11,742 nucleotides of DNA from Thermodesulfovibrionales bacterium (GCA_020062205.1 JAGUWT010000211.1:1-11742); one strand, 5' to 3'; counted from the first letter of the stretch, positions 1 to 7,025 are shown. Program-made: numbers and translations. The notes: a model not told the origin generated them from the letters alone.

Positions 1-35
1 GTGTTCTCTGTGGTTTTAAAATCGCTCAATTTAGG
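1..35. repeat. Left copy of terminal inverted repeat
   Basis: Bases 1-35 match the reverse complement of 11707-11741 at 33 of 35 positions, with mismatches at bases 5 and 20. The core reads CTCTGTGGTTTTAA followed by ATCGCTCAATTTAGG. No gene spans it. The simplest reading is that a dispersed repeat sits at both ends and the assembly stopped there. It could instead be the inverted end of an element, but the housekeeping content makes that unlikely. Confidence 0.75.
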
Positions 36-105
36 TAATAATCAATTATCATGTATCATGTTACTAATAAGACCACAAGTAATACCACATCCTTTCGATG
101 ATTTC

Positions 106-207
106 TGTCATTGCGGCTTGTCCGCAATCCTTCTGGCTTGTCGTTCGACTGAGCTCACGCCGAAGTCCAGAATCGTTCAGAAAGATTCCCGACAAGCGGG
201 AATGACA
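106..207. repeat. Palindromic intergenic repeat, copy 1
   Basis: The stretch begins TGTCATT (106-112) and ends with its complement AATGACA (201-207). Inside are smaller hairpins: TTGCGG/CCGCAA (111-116 with 122-127) and ATTCCC/GGGAAT (185-190 with 198-203). The same TCATTCC/GGAATGA theme recurs at 4270-4336 and 9022-9082. An open reading frame of 134 codons runs across 1-405, but it is made of this and the next repeat and is not a credible gene. Confidence 0.75.
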
Positions 208-246
208 TATAACGTGACCTTACTTATGAACTCCTTAGTAATTGTC

Positions 247-368
247 ATTTCGTCCTTGACGGAGACTGCCCCGTACTTGTTACGGTGGAATCCAGGGTTT
301 CCCGTGAAAACGGGAATCCAATTCCTTATGTTAGTTCCCTGCTTTCGCAGGGGCGGGAATGACGAAAT
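247..368. repeat. Palindromic intergenic repeat, copy 2
   Basis: Outer arms ATTTCGTC (247-254) and GACGAAAT (361-368) are complementary. They enclose smaller hairpins CCCGT-GAAA-ACGGG (301-314) and CCCTGC-TTTC-GCAGGG (337-352). It lies about 40 bases downstream of copy 1, so the first 420 bases are almost entirely repeat. The repeat ends about 55 bases before the hflX -10 element. Confidence 0.65.
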
Positions 369-406
369 TCTGTTATGTATTGGTTCTACGAAAGTTATGT
401 TGTAAT

Positions 407-432
407 TTGGTTATCGAGCAATATGCTATAAT
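407..432 (+). promoter_or_regulatory. Probable hflX promoter with extended -10
   Basis: TATAAT at 427-432 is a perfect -10 hexamer and is preceded by TG at 424-425, giving the extended form TGCTATAAT. The nearest -35-like sequence is TTGGTT at 407-412, only 14 bases away, so the extended -10 probably carries most of the recognition. The transcript would start near 439 and leave a leader of about 15 bases holding the ribosome binding site. The downstream genes to hemE are tightly packed and may be read from here. Confidence 0.55.
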
Positions 433-440
433 ATATGCAA

Positions 441-447
441 TTGGAGG
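441..447 (+). promoter_or_regulatory. Ribosome binding site that decides the hflX start
   Basis: TTGGAGG at 441-447 is a strong Shine-Dalgarno sequence. Six bases after it comes ATA at 454, in frame with hflX. No ATG, GTG or TTG sits at a useful distance in that frame. The same TTGGAGG motif precedes hemE (3183-3189), where it serves an ordinary ATG. Confidence 0.65.
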
Positions 448-453
448 ATATAA

Positions 454-2112
454 ATACCAGCACTTTACGGAAATTTATCAGGACTGAAAGCCCGCTACCT
501 TAACTCAATCGAGAGGATTTATCGGAGAAAGGTACACCGCGATATCATTTCCCACGAACTCGCAAGGTATCTCACAGAAATTTCTTTTGAAATAGGTCGT
601 CAGATTGCAATACTAATAGACAGGAATGGTACCATAACGCATGTCATTGTTGGGAATGCAAAGGGAATCCTTCTCCCCGGGCTTGAGGATTATCCTCTGG
701 GAAGAAAACCGTTAAGAGGTCTCAGGCTGATACATACCCACCTGAATGAAGAATCCCTTAATCAGGATGACCTTACGGATCTTGCACTCCTTCGATTTGA
801 CCTTATTGCTGCAATAGGGGTAAGAAAAGGGCTTCCGGGAAGTATCTACATGGCTTATCTGATGCCAGAGGGTGCAGAAAAACAATTTGAGATATTACAT
901 TCTCAAGACTTTTATAGTTTTGAGTTTGATTTCCGTTCCTTTATCGAGTCTCTTGAAGAAGAGATGGAACGTCGAAGGATCTTTAGCCATGAGGACAGGA
1001 GAGAAAAGGCGATATTGGTGAGTGTTTCAACGCGGCCGAGATATGAACAGGAAGATTCTCTCGAAGAACTCAAGGAGCTTGCAAAATCGAGTGATGTTTT
1101 TGTCCTTGATGCTATTATTCAAAGGCCAAAGGAAATAAACCCGAAATACTTAATGGGTGAGGGCAAATTGAAAGAACTCATTATCAATGCCATGAATAAG
1201 GGCGCAACGCTTCTCATATTAGACCAGGATCTTAACCCATCCCAGATAAAGGCAATAACTGAATATACGGAGCTCAAAGTAATTGACCGCACACAGCTTA
1301 TCCTTGATATCTTTGCACGACGTGCGCACAGTAAAGATGGTAAGGTACAGGTTGAGCTTGCACAGCTTAAGTACAGACTACCGAGGCTGACAGGAAAGGG
1401 GACAGCGATGTCCCGTCTGATGGGCGGGATAGGTGGAAGGGGGCCGGGAGAGATGAAGCTCGAGGTGGACAGACGACGCGTACGTGACAGGATTAACCTG
1501 CTCGAACGAGAACTAAAATCTCTGAGCGAGGCAAGGCGGCAGAGGAGACACAAGAGGGTACAGAAGGGCATTCCGATTATCTCGATTATCGGGTATACCA
1601 ATGCAGGGAAGTCAACGCTCCTGAATGCACTGACAAAAAGTTCTCTCTTTGTTGAGGAAAAAATGTTTGCAACGCTCGATACCGCAAGCAGGCGGCTGCG
1701 GTTTCCACGTGAAAGAGAGGTTATTATTACTGATACGGTTGGTTTCATAAGAAACCTTCCAAAGGATCTGATGGCAGCATTTAAGGCAACCCTTGAAGAG
1801 CTCGAGGATGCTGATTTGTTGCTGCATCTTGTTGATATATCGAATCCGCGTTTTGAACAGCAGGTAAAATCTGTAGAAAACATTCTCAAAGAGCTTGATT
1901 TGCTTGAAAAGCAGAGGCTCCTTGTCTTGAATAAAACAGATAAATTGGATATTGAAGAGGTACAGTATCTTACCCATCGCTATGCTGCAGTTGCAATCTC
2001 TGCACTCAATCCGTCAACATTTCAATCCATGCTTGATGCAATCGAAGAAAGGGTTTTTTTGCCGCGGCAGTTATTTGAGGACAATGGAAAATTAGTAGAG
2101 GCAAGGGTATAA
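454..2112 (+). CDS. hflX: GTPase HflX, long form, apparent AUA start
   Basis: HflX is a ribosome-associated GTPase that binds the 50S subunit and splits or rescues stalled ribosomes. The C-terminal G domain is complete: GYTNAGKST (380-388), DTVGF (427-431), NKTD (493-496) and SAL (about 516). The middle HflX domain has the glycine-rich GGIGGRGPGE (324-333). The first ATG in frame is at 850 (residue 133), but homologous-looking sequence continues upstream: LSGLKARYLNSIERIYRRKV, then HTH near residue 94, as in the long N-terminal extension of deltaproteobacterial HflX. Between the stop at 451 and 850 there is no ATG, GTG or TTG in this frame. ATA at 454 lies 6 bases after GGAGG (443-447), so I place the start there, giving 552 residues. 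A CTG at 484 is the only other candidate. The gene ends 2 bases before the radical SAM gene. Identity is very secure; the start is less so. Confidence 0.93.
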   Translation: MPALYGNLSGLKARYLNSIERIYRRKVHRDIISHELARYLTEISFEIGRQIAILIDRNGTITHVIVGNAKGILLPGLEDYPLGRKPLRGLRLIHTHLNEESLNQDDLTDLALLRFDLIAAIGVRKGLPGSIYMAYLMPEGAEKQFEILHSQDFYSFEFDFRSFIESLEEEMERRRIFSHEDRREKAILVSVSTRPRYEQEDSLEELKELAKSSDVFVLDAIIQRPKEINPKYLMGEGKLKELIINAMNKGATLLILDQDLNPSQIKAITEYTELKVIDRTQLILDIFARRAHSKDGKVQVELAQLKYRLPRLTGKGTAMSRLMGGIGGRGPGEMKLEVDRRRVRDRINLLERELKSLSEARRQRRHKRVQKGIPIISIIGYTNAGKSTLLNALTKSSLFVEEKMFATLDTASRRLRFPREREVIITDTVGFIRNLPKDLMAAFKATLEELEDADLLLHLVDISNPRFEQQVKSVENILKELDLLEKQRLLVLNKTDKLDIEEVQYLTHRYAAVAISALNPSTFQSMLDAIEERVFLPRQLFEDNGKLVEARV

Positions 2113-2114
2113 AA

Positions 2115-3179
2115 ATGGAATTTGTACCAAAATGGATTGCATGGGAGATTACAAGGAGATGTAATCTTAGGTGCATCCACTGCCGTTCATCATCTGAATT
2201 AGAGGTAAAAAATCATCCTGATTTTCCAACACATGAGGCTTTCAGAATCCTGAATGACATTACCGCTTATGCAAAACCTGTTATTGTGCTCTCTGGTGGT
2301 GAGCCACTTTTCAGACATGATGTGTTTGAGATTGCTCACTATGGCACCAAAAAAGGGTTGAGGATGTGTCTTGCCACAAATGGCACTCTTGTTACTGATG
2401 AGATATGCGACAGAATAAAAACATCAGGAATCAGGATAGTCTCCCTCAGTCTCGATGGCTCAACAGAGGAAATACATGACAACTTCAGGAATCAGAGGGG
2501 TGCCTTTAAAGGGACAATAAATGCTGCAAGGCTTTTTAAAAAACATGGAATCGAATTCATCATCAATTCATCCTTTACAAAGAGGAATCAAGAAGAGATT
2601 CCCAATGTCTATAACCTTGCAAGGGAACTTAGTGCAACTGCCTGGTATATGTTCATGATAGTACCGACCGGGAGAGGTGAGGAGATCATGAACGAGCTGA
2701 TTTCCAAAGAGGACTATGAAGAGATTCTCGATTGGCACTATCACATGGAGAAGGATGAAAAAGATATGCTCGTTAGACCAACATGTGCACCGCAGTATTA
2801 CAGGATTGTTTTACAGAAGTCAAAAGAAGAAGAGACTAAATTTGAAAGGCGAACATTAAAATTTTCTACAGGTGGTTCAAAGGGCTGTATTGCAGGGCAG
2901 CTCATAGCACTTCTTGATGTTGATGGAAACGTGCTCCCCTGCAGCTACTTCCCCAAACCTGCAGGAAATATAAGAGAACAATCATTTCAGGATATATGGG
3001 AAAATTCAGAGCTGTTCAAAGAACTTCGTAACTTTAAAGGTTATAAAGGGAAGTGCGGCTCATGCGAATTCATCAATGTCTGTGGAGGTTGCCGTGCAAG
3101 GGCATATGCTCTGCATGGCGATTATCTTGAAGAAGAGCCTTTCTGCGGATATATGCCTAAAAAACTACATAAGAAGTAA
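2115..3179 (+). CDS. ahbD: Radical SAM/SPASM protein, AhbD-like Fe-coproporphyrin III decarboxylase
   Basis: AhbD removes two propionate carboxyls from Fe-coproporphyrin III to give heme b, using S-adenosylmethionine. The protein has 354 residues, usual for the family. The radical SAM cluster motif is C16-x3-C20-x2-C23 (CNLRCIHC), with a GGEP motif at 61-64. The C-terminal half has further cysteines (224, 258, 276, 314, 317, 323, 326, 344), consistent with an auxiliary iron-sulfur cluster. Family-like stretches include VPTGRGEE (183-190), RPTCAPQYYRI (221-231) and CGGCRARAYALHGDYL (323-338). These resemble AhbD more than NirJ or AhbC as I recall those families. The start is 2 bases after the hflX stop with an AGAGGCAAGGG-type binding site inside hflX, so translation may be coupled; hemE follows after 14 bases. 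NirJ-type or peptide-modifying SPASM enzymes are the alternatives. Confidence 0.7.
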   Translation: MEFVPKWIAWEITRRCNLRCIHCRSSSELEVKNHPDFPTHEAFRILNDITAYAKPVIVLSGGEPLFRHDVFEIAHYGTKKGLRMCLATNGTLVTDEICDRIKTSGIRIVSLSLDGSTEEIHDNFRNQRGAFKGTINAARLFKKHGIEFIINSSFTKRNQEEIPNVYNLARELSATAWYMFMIVPTGRGEEIMNELISKEDYEEILDWHYHMEKDEKDMLVRPTCAPQYYRIVLQKSKEEETKFERRTLKFSTGGSKGCIAGQLIALLDVDGNVLPCSYFPKPAGNIREQSFQDIWENSELFKELRNFKGYKGKCGSCEFINVCGGCRARAYALHGDYLEEEPFCGYMPKKLHKK

Positions 3180-3193
3180 AAATTGGAGGCATT

Positions 3194-4225
3194 ATGAACG
3201 ATACATTTCTGAGGGCATGTCGTGGTGAAGAAGTATCATATACCCCTGTATGGCTTATGCGACAGGCAGGCAGATACCTTCCTCAATACCAGTCGGTGCG
3301 TTCTAATGTTGATTTCCTCACTCTCTGTAAGACTCCAGAACTGGCAGCGCAGGTTACACTTCAGCCTGTTGATATTCTTAAGGTTGATGCAGCTATTCTC
3401 TTTTCTGACATCCTTATCCCTGTTGAGGCAATGGGCATGCGTCTTGAATTTTCTGATAAAGAGGGACCTGTCCTCAGTGAGCCGATAAGAAGCAGGGCGT
3501 CTGTTGACAGGCTCAGTATCCCGGATATAGAGGAAGATATGCCATTTGTCCTCGCAACGATCAGGATTCTGAAAAAAGAACTCGAGAATAAAGTGCCTTT
3601 AATAGGGTTTTCAGGCGCTCCGTTTACACTTGCTACCTATATGATCGAGGGAGGAACCTCAAGGAATTTTTTACATACAAAAAAGATGATATTTCAGAAT
3701 CCACGCCTGTTTGATTTCCTTCTGGAAAAGATTACTGCAACGATTGTTCCATATCTCTCTGCCCAGATAAAGGCAGGTGCTCAGGCAGTCCAACTTTTCG
3801 ATACCTGGGCAGGCATGCTTACCCCTGTTGACTATAAACATTTTGTCCTTCCCTATGTGAAGAAGGCAATTGCTGAATTAAGGAAAGAAGGGGTTCCCAT
3901 AATCTATTTTGTGAATGATTGTGCCGGGATTCTGAAAGAGATCAAGAAGGCAGGTGCAGATGTTTTTGGCATTGACTGGAGAATTGACATCGGTGACGCA
4001 ATAAAAAAACTTGGTAAAAAGGTGGTTGTTCAGGGAAACCTTGATCCATGTGCACTTTTTCTTCCAAGGGAGATGATTGAGGAACGGGTAAAAGATATAT
4101 TGTGGAAAGGTGAGTATGCGAAAGGTCACATATTTAATTTAGGTCATGGTGTGTTGCCAGAAACGCCTGTTGAGAATGTAATCGCAATGGTTGAGGCAGT
4201 TCACAAATTCGGGCAGAAACAATAG
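3194..4225 (+). CDS. hemE: Uroporphyrinogen decarboxylase
   Basis: HemE removes the four acetate carboxyls of uroporphyrinogen III to give coproporphyrinogen III in the cytoplasm. At 343 residues it is normal length. The N-terminal signature PVWLMRQAGRYLPQY (about 18-32) supplies the two substrate-binding arginines R23 and R27. FSDIL (70-74) holds the key aspartate D72. The second signature GFSGAPFTLATYMIEGG (138-154) holds Y149. The C-terminal NLGHGVLPETP carries the conserved histidine. The start is fixed by TTGGAGG (3183-3189), 4 bases before ATG. It lies 14 bases after the AhbD-like gene and is probably cotranscribed with it. Base use resembles its neighbours and no defect is visible. Confidence 0.97.
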   Translation: MNDTFLRACRGEEVSYTPVWLMRQAGRYLPQYQSVRSNVDFLTLCKTPELAAQVTLQPVDILKVDAAILFSDILIPVEAMGMRLEFSDKEGPVLSEPIRSRASVDRLSIPDIEEDMPFVLATIRILKKELENKVPLIGFSGAPFTLATYMIEGGTSRNFLHTKKMIFQNPRLFDFLLEKITATIVPYLSAQIKAGAQAVQLFDTWAGMLTPVDYKHFVLPYVKKAIAELRKEGVPIIYFVNDCAGILKEIKKAGADVFGIDWRIDIGDAIKKLGKKVVVQGNLDPCALFLPREMIEERVKDILWKGEYAKGHIFNLGHGVLPETPVENVIAMVEAVHKFGQKQ

Positions 4226-4269
4226 TTTCATCAAAAGAATTTCTCGAAGCTCATCTTGGGGTATAATCA

Positions 4270-4336
4270 GTCATTCCTGCGGAAGCAGGAATCCAGAAAA
4301 CAAAGAATCTGGATTCCGCATCAAGTGCGGAATGAC
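4270..4336. repeat. Palindromic intergenic repeat, copy 3 (hemE-hemH gap)
   Basis: Outer arms GTCATTCC (4270-4277) and GGAATGAC (4329-4336) are perfect complements, and inner arms GGAATCCAG (4288-4296) and CTGGATTCC (4309-4317) also pair. ATTCCTGC with GCAGGAAT forms a side hairpin. The whole folds as a cruciform-like unit. A TATAAT at 4262-4267 sits just upstream and could be a -10 element for hemH, but I find no convincing -35. The repeat may weaken readthrough from hemE to hemH. Confidence 0.85.
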
Positions 4337-4407
4337 AGACTTGTAACTTTTTAGAATTTGATACTAACAGTTTTGTCATGAGGTAGTTTCATTACTGTTA
4401 GAGGGTA

Positions 4408-5529
4408 ATGCACAGAGATACAACTGATACAGAGACCATAGGAGTAATGCTGCTCAACCTTGGTGGCCCTGATTCCATTCAGGCTGTGAGGCCATTTCTT
4501 TATAACCTCTTTTCAGACAGACAGATCATTCAACTCGGACCTTCTTTTATGCAGAAACCGTTGGCATGGCTCATATCAAAATTCAGATCAGAAAAAACAG
4601 AAAAATTTTACAGTCTTATAGGTGGTAAATCTCCGATATTTGATATTACCAGTGCTCAGGCAAAAGCACTCGAGGATTCTCTTAACTCAGCACTCAGTCC
4701 TCAGCACTCAGCACTTTTTTTTAAGGTATATATCGGTATGCGATACTGGCATCCCCTTATAGATGATGTTATTCCTGTCATATTCAAAGATGGTATAAGG
4801 AAACTCATTGCCTTAAGCCTATATCCACAGTATTCCATCGCGACAACAGGATCGTCACTTGCACAATTCAAGGAAGCCATGATAAGGATTTATCAGCCAG
4901 ATAGAAATGAGATTTCAAAAATAAATAGTTCATTTGACCCTCGAGAGGCAAGAGATAAGTCTTCTTTCACTGTTCACTGTTCACTGTTCACTGTTCACTG
5001 TGTAACTTCGTGGTTTAAACATCCGCTCTATATAGATGCACTTGTTGATGTGATAAAAAAAGGTCTTGAATCGTTCAATCAGAAGGCAGAAGGCAGAAGG
5101 CAGAAGGCAGAATGGAACATCCACGTGCTTTTCAGTGCCCATAGCCTTCCACAGAGCTTTATAGATGAGGGCGATCCGTATGTACATCAGACTATGGAAA
5201 CCATTCAAGAGATTAACAAACGAATACCAATGAAATGGCATCTGAGTTATCAGTCGAAAAGCGGTCCGGTGAAGTGGCTTGAACCTTCAACAGATGAAAA
5301 ACTGAAAGAGCTTGCGAGAGACGGCGTTACGAATATCCTTGTAGTTCCGATAAGCTTTGTCTCAGACCATATTGAGACCTTGTATGAGATAGATATATTA
5401 TATAAAGATATGGCAGAAAAATTAGGGATGAATCTGAAAAGGACAGAATCATTGAATACCTATCCTACCTTCATCAGGGCACTGGAAGACATCGTGATGA
5501 GAAACATCAAGGAAATCGGATGGGCATAA
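4408..5529 (+). CDS. hemH: Ferrochelatase carrying three in-frame heptanucleotide repeat insertions
   Basis: HemH inserts Fe2+ into protoporphyrin IX, or into coproporphyrin III in the CpfC class. Signatures are present: LLNLGGP (15-21), MRYWHP (111-116), FSAHSLPQ (242-249) with catalytic H245, SYQSKSGPVKWLEP (280-293) and VVPISFVSDHIETLYEID (312-329) with the conserved glutamates. At 373 residues it is longer than the usual 310-350. The excess is explained by low-complexity inserts: about 93-103 (NSALSPQHSAL), about 187-198 (FTVHCSLFTVHC) and about 225-235 (QKAEGRRQKAE). Each is encoded by a 7-base tandem repeat and stays in frame. GAGGG (4401-4405) lies only 2 bases before ATG 4408; a second ATG at 4447 (residue 14, just before LLNLGGP) is a possible alternative start. 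Core motifs are intact, so the enzyme is probably active. Whether it prefers copro- or protoporphyrin cannot be read here. Confidence 0.95.
   Translation: MHRDTTDTETIGVMLLNLGGPDSIQAVRPFLYNLFSDRQIIQLGPSFMQKPLAWLISKFRSEKTEKFYSLIGGKSPIFDITSAQAKALEDSLNSALSPQHSALFFKVYIGMRYWHPLIDDVIPVIFKDGIRKLIALSLYPQYSIATTGSSLAQFKEAMIRIYQPDRNEISKINSSFDPREARDKSSFTVHCSLFTVHCVTSWFKHPLYIDALVDVIKKGLESFNQKAEGRRQKAEWNIHVLFSAHSLPQSFIDEGDPYVHQTMETIQEINKRIPMKWHLSYQSKSGPVKWLEPSTDEKLKELARDGVTNILVVPISFVSDHIETLYEIDILYKDMAEKLGMNLKRTESLNTYPTFIRALEDIVMRNIKEIGWA
4685..4715. repeat. Heptanucleotide tandem repeat ACTCAGC inside hemH
   Basis: Units ACTCAGC, ACTCAGT, CCTCAGC and ACTCAGC lie end to end from 4685 to 4712, followed by ACT. 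Two units carry one substitution each. The repeat lies between the helix ending KALED and the strand KVYIGMRYW of ferrochelatase, a place where a linker can tolerate extra residues. Confidence 0.9.
4966..5001. repeat. Heptanucleotide tandem repeat TTCACTG inside hemH
   Basis: Five perfect copies of TTCACTG run from 4966 to 5000. Three units make 21 bases, so the peptide repeats every seven residues (FTVHCSL, FTVHC). This is the most uniform of the four repeats and therefore perhaps the youngest or most slippage-prone. About 13 more apparently extra residues (near 173-186, SSFDPREARDKSS) lie just upstream and are not heptad-like. Confidence 0.95.
5080..5112. repeat. Heptanucleotide tandem repeat CAGAAGG inside hemH
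   Basis: Four perfect copies of CAGAAGG (5080-5107) are followed by CAGAA and then a diverged TGG. It encodes QKAEGRRQKAE just before the conserved strand HVLFSAHSLP that carries the catalytic histidine, so it lies in the preceding loop. Confidence 0.93.
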
Positions 5530-5535
5530 AGGACA

Positions 5536-5629
5536 GAGATTGCTTCGTCATCCGCCTTTGGCGGACTCCTCGCAATGACATTGAAATGGCTTTATTACTT
5601 TGTCATTGCGAGCAACGCGAAGCAATCTC
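5536..5629. repeat. Palindromic repeat of the GAGATTGCTTCG type between hemH and hemG
   Basis: Outer arms GAGATTGCTTCG (5536-5547) and CGAAGCAATCTC (5618-5629) are perfect complements. Inner arms CGCAATGACA (5571-5580) and TGTCATTGCG (5601-5610) are also perfect, and TCCGCC-TTT-GGCGGA (5551-5565) forms a side hairpin. It fills the hemH-hemG gap almost entirely, starting 6 bases after the hemH stop and ending 16 bases before the hemG ATG. Its sequence differs from the TCATTCC family except for the shared TGTCATT element. Confidence 0.9.
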
Positions 5630-5645
5630 GTATAAACGATAAAAA

Positions 5646-7025
5646 ATGAGGATCGTTATTGTTGGTGGAGGCATTTCCGGTCTCTCTTTAGCTTATTTCC
5701 TCCTTGAGAGAAGACCTTCTTTAGACATTATAGTCCTTGAGTCTGAAAAGCGGCTAGGCGGAAAGATATGGACCGATAAGGTGGGTGGTTTTCTGTGTGA
5801 AAGTGGTGTTCCCGGTTTTCTCGATAACAGACCGAGGACACTCGAACTCGTTGCCAAGCTTGCGCTTACCCCTTTAAGGAGCAACGATGCGGCAAGAAAG
5901 AGATATATCTTTTCTGAAGGAAAACTTCATCTCTTGCCTGAATCACCTGTTGCATTCTTCTCTTCGAATCTCCTGAGCCTCTACGGCCGATTCAGGATTC
6001 TCTATGAAATCTTTGCACCGAAGGGGAGAAAAGACGATGAAACCCTTGCTGAATTTGCAAGGCGGAGACTTGGAAAAGAGGCATATGAGAAGTTGATAGA
6101 TCCAATGGCTTCGGGCATCTATGCAGGAGACCCTGAGACAATGAGCCTTAAGAGTTGCTTCCCGAGGATACATGAACTTGAACAAAAATATGGCAGCCTT
6201 ATAAAGGCAATGATAAAACTCCAAAGAGAAAGAAAACTCAGAACTCAGAACTCGGAACTCAGAACTAAAGATAAGGTGGGGCCTGGACCTGGCGGAGTTC
6301 TCACCTCATTTTATGATGGCATGGAGGTCATGATCAATGGTCTCAAAGATCGCCTCGGAGAAAGGTTAAAGACAGGGAGCAGAGTAGTATCAATTGACAA
6401 AAAAGGTGACAGTTATATTTTATATCTTTCCGATAATTCAATCCTTGAAACAGATGCAGTCGTTATCGCAGCACCTGCGCATGCTGCATCTGAGATGATG
6501 CACAATTTGAACAAAGATATTTCTCTCATTCTGAAAGGTATTTTTTATCCTGCAGTTTCCGTTGCATGTTTGGGGTACAAGAAGGGGAAAATACAACAAC
6601 CTGATGGATTTGGTTTCCTTGTGCCAAAAAGGGAAGGGAGAAAAATACTCGGCACGCTTTGGGATTCAAATATTTTTCCGAACAGGGCTCCAGAGGGTTA
6701 TGTGCTTTTTCGCAGCATGCTTGGAGGGGCGAGGGCATCAGAAATTGCAATGCAGGAAGAAGGCAGACTGATACAAGTTGTTATGGATGAACTGAAAGGT
6801 ATCATGGATATAAAAACGCAGCCTGATTTTGTTAAGATTTACAGGCATGAGAAGGGAATACCGCAGTATCCTGTTGGCCACGTGAAAAGGCTAAAAGACA
6901 TGGATCAAATAGTGAACAGATATAGATGGCTCTATCTAACAGGGAACTCTTATCGTGGGATAGGCGTGAATGACTGTATAGAGAATTCATATGAGCTTGC
7001 AGAAAGAATTACTGAAGGGATATAA
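5646..7025 (+). CDS. hemG: FAD-dependent protoporphyrinogen/coproporphyrinogen oxidase (HemY/CgoX type)
   Basis: The enzyme oxidises protoporphyrinogen IX to protoporphyrin IX, or coproporphyrinogen III to coproporphyrin III in the CgoX class, using FAD. The N-terminal FAD-binding fold shows IVGGGISGLSLAYFL (5-19) and the following ESEKRLGGKIWTD. The middle has DPMASGIYAGDPETMSLKSCFPRI, typical of HemY. The C terminus YLTGNSYRGIGVNDCIENSYELA closes the FAD site. At 459 residues it is normal length. Residues about 197-207 (LRTQNSELRTK) come from a 7-base repeat in frame. ATG 5646 is preceded by an A-rich stretch and the end of a palindrome, with no good ribosome binding site; the start is chosen because the FAD strand begins at once (MRIVIVGGG). 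It follows hemH after 116 bases. Which porphyrinogen it uses cannot be told from sequence. Confidence 0.92.
   Translation: MRIVIVGGGISGLSLAYFLLERRPSLDIIVLESEKRLGGKIWTDKVGGFLCESGVPGFLDNRPRTLELVAKLALTPLRSNDAARKRYIFSEGKLHLLPESPVAFFSSNLLSLYGRFRILYEIFAPKGRKDDETLAEFARRRLGKEAYEKLIDPMASGIYAGDPETMSLKSCFPRIHELEQKYGSLIKAMIKLQRERKLRTQNSELRTKDKVGPGPGGVLTSFYDGMEVMINGLKDRLGERLKTGSRVVSIDKKGDSYILYLSDNSILETDAVVIAAPAHAASEMMHNLNKDISLILKGIFYPAVSVACLGYKKGKIQQPDGFGFLVPKREGRKILGTLWDSNIFPNRAPEGYVLFRSMLGGARASEIAMQEEGRLIQVVMDELKGIMDIKTQPDFVKIYRHEKGIPQYPVGHVKRLKDMDQIVNRYRWLYLTGNSYRGIGVNDCIENSYELAERITEGI
6235..6267. repeat. Heptanucleotide tandem repeat AACTCAG inside hemG
   Basis: Units AACTCAG, AACTCAG, AACTCGG and AACTCAG run from 6235 to 6262 and are followed by AACTA. 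It falls between the IKAMIKLQRERK helix and the GGVLTSFYDGME segment of the oxidase, a variable linker in this family. The unit resembles the first hemH repeat in sharing CTCAG. Confidence 0.9.

Noticed and set aside
1..405. Plus-strand open frame of 134 codons beginning at the first base
   Set aside because: It is built from the terminal repeat and two palindromic repeats, its product looks like no protein I know, and it stops just before the hflX promoter.
1119..1889. Minus-strand open frame of 256 codons inside hflX
   Set aside because: It is the antisense of a well-conserved GTPase, serine/arginine/leucine-rich as mirror frames are, and has no plausible start signals.
4262..4267. TATAAT upstream of hemH as a promoter
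   Set aside because: The hexamer is perfect, but there is no supporting -35 and a palindromic repeat separates it from the gene, so it is not listed as a feature.
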